In this document: positions 1 to 4,944 of the stretch, one piece after another
How the letters are laid out: every line of letters starts with the position of its first letter
Position numbering within the stretch: position 1 is the stretch's first letter
Assembly: GCA_016194625.1 (NCBI GenBank)
Contig: JACQBB010000292.1
Location: forward strand, 1 to 6,050
Reading direction: 5' to 3'
DNA from: Elusimicrobiota bacterium
Lineage (GTDB): Bacteria; Elusimicrobiota; Elusimicrobia; UBA1565; UBA9628
Length of the DNA stretch: 6,050 bases
Made by a program: the position numbers and the translations under genes
The notes under the pieces: generated by a model
Database searches by the model: none
What the model saw: the letters and a program-made list of their open reading frames with translations, nothing else
Told to the model about the DNA's origin: nothing

Positions 1-729
1 CCCCCCGCTCTCGGGCGTCAGCGGGCGCGCGAGGCCCGCGAACAGAGTGCCGGTCCCGTAGCGGGAGCGCAGGGCGACGTCCAGCGCCGCGCCCAGGCCG
101 CCGAGGCGGAGCCACAGGAACGCGTTCGACGCGAGGCCCGCCGCGGCGGGGCCGGCGGCGGCGGCCAGCAGCCGCGGCCCGGACGCGCCGTGGCGCGCCG
201 CCTCGACGCGCCAAGCCCAGAACAGGGCCGGCGTCCAGAACAGCAGGCTCTGATGGTTGACCAGCCCCAGGCCGAACAGCAGGCCCGACAGCCGCGCGCG
301 CGCGAAGACGCTCCCGCGCTCGCCGTCCGACAGGAGCCACAGCACGGAGGCGAAGAGGGCGTGCAGCGCGTACTTCTCCTCCAACAAGGCGAACTTCCAC
401 AGCGGCGCGGACAGCGCCCAGACCGCCGCGGCCGCCAGCGCGGCGACGGGACCCGAACGCCGCCGGACGGCCGCGAACAGCGCCGCGACGGCCGCCGCGG
501 CCGCCAGCGCCGACAGGACGTTCAAGCGGTAGGCCGCGTTCCCGAAGGGGAACGCCGCCAGCCAGGCCCTCCCGAGGACCGCGTATAGAGGATAGCCGGG
601 CGGGTGGGCCACGCCCAGCGTCATCGCCGCCGCCGCCATGTCGGCGGAGTCGCGCGGGGCGATGCAGGGATAGAGGCAGCCCAGGTACAGCGCGTAGGCC
701 GCCGCGAAGACGGCGGCGACGGCCCTCAT
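1..729 (-). CDS. DUF2723 / GT117-type membrane glycosyltransferase, N-terminal part (3' end outside window)
   Basis: Reading the minus strand from the ATG at 729 gives 243 codons without a stop up to the window edge, so the C-terminus is missing. The product is strongly hydrophobic. A first membrane segment (about residues 3-24) is followed by an acidic loop RDSADM (26-31) and the block LGVAHPPGYPLY (38-49). These are hallmarks of the DUF2723 family, which includes the protein O-mannosyltransferase TMEM260 (GT117, GT-C fold). Further matches are EEKYALH (117-123), a Gly-rich helix ending in NHQ (149-160), and further membrane segments near 71-88, 94-110, 121-133 and 185-207. GT-C enzymes usually move a sugar from a lipid-linked donor on the outer face of the membrane, and the acidic loop after the first helix is typically catalytic. 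The acceptor here is unknown. The ATG overlaps the tsaD stop as ATGA, and no clear Shine-Dalgarno precedes it, so translation is probably coupled. The family call is firm; the enzymatic activity is inferred. Confidence 0.85.
   Translation of the reverse strand, partial: MRAVAAVFAAAYALYLGCLYPCIAPRDSADMAAAAMTLGVAHPPGYPLYAVLGRAWLAAFPFGNAAYRLNVLSALAAAAAVAALFAAVRRRSGPVAALAAAAVWALSAPLWKFALLEEKYALHALFASVLWLLSDGERGSVFARARLSGLLFGLGLVNHQSLLFWTPALFWAWRVEAARHGASGPRLLAAAAGPAAAGLASNAFLWLRLGGLGAALDVALRSRYGTGTLFAGLARPLTPESGG
726..729 (-). promoter_or_regulatory. ATGA stop/start overlap, tsaD to DUF2723 gene
   Basis: The TGA stop of tsaD (728-726) and the ATG of the next gene (729-727) share the bases ATGA. 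The bases just upstream on the coding strand show no purine-rich ribosome site. Re-initiation by ribosomes finishing tsaD is the likely way the glycosyltransferase is translated; this is an inference from spacing. Confidence 0.75.
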
Positions 730-1721
730 GCCCAGGAGCGCAGCGCCAGGCTCGGGTCGGCGCGCGCGGTCTTCGGGACGCGGCCCGCCTTCAGCAGGCG
801 CCAGCCGGCGTGCGCGACCATCGCGGCGTTGTCGGTGCACAGGACCCGCGCGGGCAGGCGCACCGCGAAGCCCGCCGCCTCGCCGCGTCCCTTCATCAGC
901 GCGCGCAGGCGCGAGTTGGCCGCGACCCCCCCGCCGATCACCACGTCCTGGGCGCGGAAGCGGACGGCGGCGGAGAGCGTCTTGTCGACCAGAGTCTCGG
1001 CGACCGCCTCCTGGAACGACGCGCACAGGTCGGCGAGACGCCGCCCCTTCACGGGCCCCGGGTGGTCGCGCAGATGGTACAGCACCGCGGTCTTCAGGCC
1101 GGAGAACGAGAAGTCCCAGCGTCCCGGCAGGGACGGGCGCGGGAAGGCGACCGCGCGCGGGTCGCCCTTCGCGGCGAGGCGGTCGATCTCGGGGCCGCCG
1201 GGATAGCCGAGACCGAACAGGCGCGCGACCTTGTCGTAGGCCTCGCCCGCGGCGTCGTCGAGCGTGCGGCCGAGGACGCGGTAGCGGCCCGGCGCCTTCG
1301 CCAGCACCAGGTCGGTGTGGCCGCCCGAGACGACGAGCGCGACGGCCGGCCAGCGCACGCGGTGCTCCAGCTCGGCGGCGAGCACGTGCCCCTCCAGATG
1401 GTTGACGCCGACCGCCGGGACGCCGTACAGGCGGGCGAGCGTCTGTCCCGCGACCTTGCCGACGAGCAGCGGCCCCATCAGCCCCGGGCCGCGCGTGAAA
1501 GCCACCGCGTCGATCCGTCCCGGGCCGGCGTCCTTGAGCGCCTTCGACACGACCGGCACCAGGTTCGTCAGATGCGCGCGGGACGCCAGCTCCGGGACCA
1601 CGCCGCGGAAAGGCCGGTGCACTTCGGTCTGCGACGAGACCACGTTCGAGCGCAGGCGTCCGTCCTCGACCACCGCGGCCGAGGTGTCGTCGCAGGACGT
1701 CTCGATCCCCAGCACCCTCAA
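726..1721 (-). CDS. tsaD: tRNA N6-adenosine threonylcarbamoyltransferase TsaD
   Basis: TsaD (Kae1/YgjD family) moves the threonylcarbamoyl group from threonylcarbamoyl-AMP to A37 of tRNAs reading ANN codons, acting in the cytoplasm with TsaB and TsaE. With a TTG start at 1721 the protein is 331 residues, the usual bacterial length, and begins MRVLGIETSCDDT, the family consensus. Key motifs are intact: metal-binding HLEGH (His108 and His112), SGGHT (132-136), LDDAAGEAYDKV (154-165), FSFSGLKT (204-211), GGGVAANSRLR (263-273) and DNAAM (297-301). The frame is open upstream to 2540, but that stretch lies antiparallel in register to ctpA on the same strand and reads as an Arg-rich shadow. The TTG overlaps the ctpA stop as TTGA, suggesting coupled translation. 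A GTG two codons downstream is the only other near start and would remove two conserved residues. Its place behind cell-envelope genes says nothing about its function. Confidence 0.96.
   Translation of the reverse strand: MRVLGIETSCDDTSAAVVEDGRLRSNVVSSQTEVHRPFRGVVPELASRAHLTNLVPVVSKALKDAGPGRIDAVAFTRGPGLMGPLLVGKVAGQTLARLYGVPAVGVNHLEGHVLAAELEHRVRWPAVALVVSGGHTDLVLAKAPGRYRVLGRTLDDAAGEAYDKVARLFGLGYPGGPEIDRLAAKGDPRAVAFPRPSLPGRWDFSFSGLKTAVLYHLRDHPGPVKGRRLADLCASFQEAVAETLVDKTLSAAVRFRAQDVVIGGGVAANSRLRALMKGRGEAAGFAVRLPARVLCTDNAAMVAHAGWRLLKAGRVPKTARADPSLALRSWA
1718..1721 (-). promoter_or_regulatory. TTGA stop/start overlap, ctpA to tsaD
   Basis: The ctpA stop TGA (1720-1718) overlaps a TTG (1721-1719) that gives TsaD its consensus N-terminus. 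This is the same geometry as the ATGA overlap at the other end of tsaD, with a weaker start codon. The preceding bases show no strong ribosome site, so re-initiation after ctpA is the simplest explanation. Confidence 0.7.
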
Positions 1722-3058
1722 CGCTTCGCGGGCTCCGGCTTCGGCGCGGGCAGAAGCGCCTGGGTGGTCGTCCCGCCTTCCGTCTTCAGCGCGCCCAGGA
1801 CGTCGCGCGCCTTCAGCAGCTCCACCGCGCGGTCGAGCTGCTCGTCGCGGACCATGTCCTCGGGCTTCACCGCGGACTGCGGCTTCTTGTCCTTGGCGTA
1901 GATCATCTCCCACTGCTCGTACAGCTTCGCCTCGGTCTCCGGCGTGATGGAGACCGCGATGTCGGGAGGGATGCCGCCGGTCTTGTTCTTCTCGTCGCGG
2001 TGGATCGAGCGGCCCGCGGGAGTGTAGTAGCGCGCCACGGTCAGGCGCAGGCCCGAGCCGTCCGGCAAGGGGATCAGCGACTGCACGCTCGCCTTGCCGT
2101 AGCTGCGCTGGCCGACGACGACGGCGCGCTTGTGGTCCTGCATCGCGCCGGAGACGATCTCCGAGGCGGACGCGGAGCCGCCGTTGATGAGGATCACGAG
2201 CGGCAGGGACGCGTACGGCGCCTTCTGTCCCGCCGTGAAGTCCTGGCGGCTCTCGGCGCGGCGGCCCTGCGTGTAGACGATCAGCTTGCCGTCGCCCAGG
2301 AACAGCGACGAGACCTCGACCGCCGCCGACAGCAGGCCGCCCGGGTCGTTGCGCAGGTCCAGGACCAGGCTGGTCGCGCCGTCCTTCGTGAGCTTGCGCA
2401 GGGCGTCGGACAGGTCGTCGGCGGTCTTCGCGCTGAACTCCGCGATGCGCGCGTAGCCGACGCCGCCCTCGAGCTTCCGCGAGAACACCGAGTCGATCTT
2501 GACCAGCTCGCGCGTGATCTCGAAATCCTTCGGCTTCCACTGCGCGTCCGGCGCGTCGCTCGCGGCGCGGTAGACCTTGACCTTCACCTTCGTGCCGGGC
2601 GCGCCGCGCATGCGCTTGAGCGCGTCCTCCATGTCCATGTCCTTGGTCGCCGCGCCGTCGATCTCGGCGATGCGGTCGTTGGGCAGGATGCCGAGGCGGT
2701 ACGCCGGCGAGCCGGACATCGGCGTGAGCACGGTCAGCCAGTCGTCCTTGACGTTGAGGCGCAGGCCGACGCCCGCGAACTGCCCCTCGGTCTCGGTCTT
2801 CATCTCCCGGTTCATCTCGGGCTCCAGGAACTGGGAGAACGGGTCGAGCGTGTGCACCATCCCCTCGGCCGCGCCGTACACCAGCTTCTGCGTCTCGGTC
2901 TCGTCGACGTAGTTGTCCTGGATGTAGCCGAGCACGTCCACGAGCAGCTTCATCTGCTCGTAGGTATTATCCGCGTTGGTTTTGGCCGGAGCCGCCCACG
3001 CGGGCGTCCGAAAAACCAACGCGCAGAAGGCCACGGCGAGGATCAGTTTCGTTTTCAT
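1718..3058 (-). CDS. ctpA: Secreted S41 family C-terminal processing protease (CtpA/Prc type)
   Basis: This is a 446-residue serine protease with a Ser/Lys catalytic dyad, predicted to act in the periplasm. Residues 1-22 form a signal peptide (MKTK, a hydrophobic stretch, then AWA before the likely cut site). An N-terminal helical region (about 33-85, including DPFSQFLEP) is followed by a PDZ domain (about 86-165), which binds substrate C-termini, and then the S41 core. The core shows LRNDPGG (235-241), SASASE (295-300, nucleophile Ser297), YGKASVQ with general base Lys322 and Gln326, and GGIPPDI (361-367). The Ser-to-Lys spacing of 25 residues matches E. coli Prc. The C-terminus ends in a Pro/Lys/Glu-rich tail (about 435-446). 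Relatives cleave cell-wall hydrolases or their partners, often with a lipoprotein adaptor. The gene sits 10 bases after the envC-like stop, behind a purine-rich leader, which is a known type of pairing in diderm bacteria. The actual substrate cannot be told from the sequence. Confidence 0.94.
   Translation of the reverse strand: MKTKLILAVAFCALVFRTPAWAAPAKTNADNTYEQMKLLVDVLGYIQDNYVDETETQKLVYGAAEGMVHTLDPFSQFLEPEMNREMKTETEGQFAGVGLRLNVKDDWLTVLTPMSGSPAYRLGILPNDRIAEIDGAATKDMDMEDALKRMRGAPGTKVKVKVYRAASDAPDAQWKPKDFEITRELVKIDSVFSRKLEGGVGYARIAEFSAKTADDLSDALRKLTKDGATSLVLDLRNDPGGLLSAAVEVSSLFLGDGKLIVYTQGRRAESRQDFTAGQKAPYASLPLVILINGGSASASEIVSGAMQDHKRAVVVGQRSYGKASVQSLIPLPDGSGLRLTVARYYTPAGRSIHRDEKNKTGGIPPDIAVSITPETEAKLYEQWEMIYAKDKKPQSAVKPEDMVRDEQLDRAVELLKARDVLGALKTEGGTTTQALLPAPKPEPAKR
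2972..3023 (-). repeat. Perfect 12-bp inverted repeat / long hairpin within the ctpA signal-peptide codons
   Basis: On the plus strand CGCGTTGGTTTT (2972-2983) is matched exactly by its reverse complement AAAACCAACGCG (3012-3023). The 28-base spacer can itself pair: CGGA (2987-2990) with TCCG (3007-3010), and CGCCC (2993-2997) with GGGCG (3002-3006) around a four-base loop. In the ctpA transcript this makes a nearly continuous stem starting 35 bases after the A of the start codon and covering the codons for about residues 12-29. There is no U-run after it, so it is not a standard terminator. Several codons in the arms and next to them (GTT, TTT, AAA, GAT, AAT) end in A or T, unlike the rest of the window. 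Confidence 0.7.
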
Positions 3059-3072
3059 GGTCGTTCTCTCAT
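3055..3072 (-). other. Five-codon frame bridging the envC-like stop and the ctpA start
   Basis: ATG at 3072-3070 overlaps the envC-like TGA as ATGA. The frame runs through codons for MRERP to a TGA (3057-3055) that overlaps the ctpA ATG (3058-3056), again as ATGA. A ribosome ending envC could step through this mini-frame onto ctpA. It contains AGA and CGA, arginine codons little used elsewhere in these genes. The arrangement is plain in the sequence, but a five-codon frame can easily arise by chance and nothing shows that it is translated. The same bases (GAGAG, about 8 bases before the ATG) may simply serve as a weak ribosome site for ctpA. Confidence 0.25.
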
Positions 3073-4190
3073 CTCTTCTCGAGCCAAGCCGCCGGGTCCA
3101 GCGCCTCCGTCCCGCGCCGGATCTCGAAGTACACGCGTCCGCCGTCCGCCGCCGCCCCCGCGTGCGCGAGCGGCTCGCCGGCGCGGACCTCGGCGCCCTT
3201 GTCCTTCACGGCGTCGCCGAGTCCGCCGTACACGGTGAAGAAGCCGCCGCCGTGGTCCACGATCATCACCTCGCCGTACGAGCGGAACGGGCCGGTGAAG
3301 ATCACGCGGCCCGGCGCGACGGCGCTGACCGGCGCGCCGGCGGGCGTGCCCAGCGTCAGGCCCTGGCGGACGGTCCAAGTGCCCAGCTCCGGGTCCTTCT
3401 CGCGGCCGAAGGAGCTGACGACCTTGCCGGCCGCGGGCCAGGGCAGGGAGTTGCGCGGCACGTCGAGCACGGCCTTGACGCCGGCCGGCTTGCGCGAGCG
3501 CGCCGCCCGGCCCAGCTTGTCGATCAGCGAGGTCAGCGCCTTCGCGTTCTCCTCGAGCTCCTTGGCGCGGCGCGCGGCGTCGGCGACGCGCGTCTGCGTC
3601 TGCTCGAGCTGGGCCTTCTTGGCCTCGTACTCCTTGCGGCGGTCGTCGCGCTCGCTCTGCGCCTGGCGGCGGCTCTCGGCCAGCGCGGCGGCCTTGCGGC
3701 GCGCGTCGGCCTCGGCGGCCTCGGTCTGCTTCTGGAAGCCCTTCAGGCCGCGCAGATGGCGCCCCTTCTCGACGATCGCCGCGCGGCGGAACTCCTCGGC
3801 CCACAACTCGCCCGTCCCGTAGAAGTCGGAGCGCCCGGACAGCGCCGCCGCGTGGCGCGACGACTCGGCCGAGAGCGCCGCGGTCCAGAAGCCGTGCACG
3901 CTGCTCGCCGCGTCCAGGCGCGACTTCAGCTCGGCCTTGCGGCTCTCCGCCTGGCGGATGACCTCCTGGAGCTTCTCGACGCGCTTGCGCGACGACGCGT
4001 CGAGACCCTCGAGGCGTCCGACCTCCTTCCCGAGAGAGGCCTCGGACGCGCGCAGGGTCTCCAGCTCGGCGAGGGTGCGCCGCAGCTCGCCCTGGATGCG
4101 CGCGAGCTCGGCCTTCTGGTGCTTCTGCGCGGCGGCCGGGAGGGCCGTCAGCGCGGCCAGCGCGACGGCGGTCAGGCCTCGGAGCGCCAT
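3069..4190 (-). CDS. envC: EnvC-like murein hydrolase activator with degenerate LytM (M23) domain
   Basis: A 373-residue predicted periplasmic protein. Residues 1-22 are a signal peptide (MALRGL, hydrophobic core, PAAAQ). A long Ala/Glu/Lys/Arg-rich coiled coil follows (about 24-95 and 135-232), broken near 96-134 as in the antiparallel hairpin of EnvC, whose coil binds FtsX. The C-terminal LytM fold (about 247-373) begins SLPWPAAGKVVSSFG and ends YFEIRRGTEALDPAAWL, very close in layout to E. coli EnvC. The zinc ligands of active M23 peptidases are mostly gone: the usual HxGxD stretch reads RQGLT (275-279), the usual HxH position reads VYFE (353-356), and only a DHGGG His (313) remains. The protein is therefore probably not a peptidase but an activator of amidases of the AmiA/B/C type. 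The ATG at 4190 lies 19 bases inside ftsX, supporting joint expression, and no strong ribosome site precedes it. The gene symbol reflects similarity of architecture, not proven orthology. Confidence 0.85.
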   Translation of the reverse strand: MALRGLTAVALAALTALPAAAQKHQKAELARIQGELRRTLAELETLRASEASLGKEVGRLEGLDASSRKRVEKLQEVIRQAESRKAELKSRLDAASSVHGFWTAALSAESSRHAAALSGRSDFYGTGELWAEEFRRAAIVEKGRHLRGLKGFQKQTEAAEADARRKAAALAESRRQAQSERDDRRKEYEAKKAQLEQTQTRVADAARRAKELEENAKALTSLIDKLGRAARSRKPAGVKAVLDVPRNSLPWPAAGKVVSSFGREKDPELGTWTVRQGLTLGTPAGAPVSAVAPGRVIFTGPFRSYGEVMIVDHGGGFFTVYGGLGDAVKDKGAEVRAGEPLAHAGAAADGGRVYFEIRRGTEALDPAAWLEKR

Positions 4191-4912
4191 AGCGAGAGCG
4201 ACCAGCCGAGCACCGCGCACGCGGCGGTCACCGCCGCCTGCGTCCACAGGGCGGGCCATTCCCAGAGCAGCCCGTCGCGCCGCAGCGGCCACGCGGCGAG
4301 CGCGGCCAGCGCCAGGCCCGCCGCGCCGCCCGAGCCCCCCGCCCACGCCAGGCGCGGGTCGCCGCCGCGGGCGCGCAGCGAGCCGAACAGCGCCCACAGC
4401 GCCAGCGCCGCGGTCGCGCAGAACAGGGTGCTCAGCGTCATGCGCAGCCAGTGCGCGTACAGGCGCGCGCGCAGGATCGCCTGCAGCTGCGCGGGCTTCC
4501 AGCGCACGTCGGACCAGTCGGCCAGCGCCTCGGCGCCCGAGATCCACGCCGCCAGGCGCGGGAGCGCGTCGCCGGCGGGCCGCACCTCGAAGGCGCCCGG
4601 CAGCGGGTTCTCGCCGACGAACGCGACGGAGTCCACCAGCTCGGGGTCGTCGCGCTTCAGCGCGGCCAGCGCGTCCTCCGGCGCCACGTAGCGCACCTCG
4701 GCGGCCTCCGGCGCGGCCCGCAGCTTCTCCTCGACGACGGCGCGCTTGCCCTCCTCGAGCGGCCCGCGCAGGAAGAAGACGACGCGGAAGTCGTCGCGCA
4801 GCGCGGTCTCGAGGCGGCGGCACTGGCTCTCGACGAGCAGCAGGCTCTGGGCCGCGAGCGCGGCCGACGCGGCGAAGGCGAACACCCAGACGGCGCGGGA
4901 CTTGGCTCCCAT
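4172..4912 (-). CDS. ftsX: FtsX-like cell division membrane protein (short, divergent)
   Basis: A 246-residue inner-membrane protein with four predicted membrane segments (about 7-27, 157-178, 189-209, 222-242) and a large extracytoplasmic domain between the first two. That domain carries FtsX features: VVFFLRGPLEEGKRAVVEEK (44-63), a YVAPEDAL stretch (75-82) and ENPLPGAFEV (101-110). In known systems FtsX pairs with the ATPase FtsE at the division site and controls EnvC or a similar wall-hydrolase activator; here the EnvC-like gene follows with a 19-base overlap. The protein is shorter than usual (about 300 residues or more). The cytoplasmic link between segments 2 and 3 is only about RARGGDPR (180-187), with no sign of the EI(x)4LVGA-type coupling helix that contacts FtsE. 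No ftsE lies directly upstream. The ATG at 4912 is the only ATG ahead of the first membrane segment; no clear Shine-Dalgarno is seen. The FtsX family call is strong; use of FtsE is uncertain. Confidence 0.87.
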   Translation of the reverse strand: MGAKSRAVWVFAFAASAALAAQSLLLVESQCRRLETALRDDFRVVFFLRGPLEEGKRAVVEEKLRAAPEAAEVRYVAPEDALAALKRDDPELVDSVAFVGENPLPGAFEVRPAGDALPRLAAWISGAEALADWSDVRWKPAQLQAILRARLYAHWLRMTLSTLFCATAALALWALFGSLRARGGDPRLAWAGGSGGAAGLALAALAAWPLRRDGLLWEWPALWTQAAVTAACAVLGWSLSLWRSEA

Positions 4913-4919
4913 GGTCGCA

Positions 4920-4935
4920 GGATTCTACGAAATCC
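4920..4935 (-). promoter_or_regulatory. Small inverted repeat in the 32-base gap before ftsX
   Basis: The gap between the upstream gene and ftsX (4913-4944) holds GGATT (4920-4924) and AATCC (4931-4935), a perfect 5-bp stem with a 6-base loop ending seven bases before the ftsX ATG. It occupies the place of a ribosome site, and no Shine-Dalgarno sequence is visible there. The coding-strand bases TAGAAT in the same spot resemble a -10 element, but I see no matching -35. A stem this short could be chance. Confidence 0.25.
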
Positions 4936-4944
4936 GGCGCGCCC

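Noticed and set aside
190..1206. Plus-strand frames opposite the DUF2723 gene and tsaD
   Set aside because: They are Arg/Gln/Ala-rich shadows; the minus strand here codes for two clearly recognisable families.
1722..2540. An N-terminal extension of TsaD by 273 residues, suggesting a fusion protein
   Set aside because: The extension overlaps ctpA on the same strand in another frame, is Arg/Pro-rich and has no domain features; TsaD starting at the TTG has normal length.
2972..3023. The ctpA hairpin as a rho-independent terminator
   Set aside because: No T-run follows the stem on the coding strand, and it lies inside a well-supported coding region.
2000..3238. A 412-codon plus-strand frame
   Set aside because: It is the antisense shadow of ctpA, which has an intact catalytic set, signal peptide and start.
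2976..4691. A 571-codon open frame on the plus strand opposite ctpA, the envC-like gene and ftsX
   Set aside because: Its Arg/Ala/Leu-rich composition and lack of domains mark it as the antisense reading of real genes.
4191..4823. A 211-residue N-terminal extension of the EnvC-like protein
   Set aside because: It overlaps ftsX on the same strand, is Arg/Gly-rich, and would bury the clear signal peptide starting at 4190.
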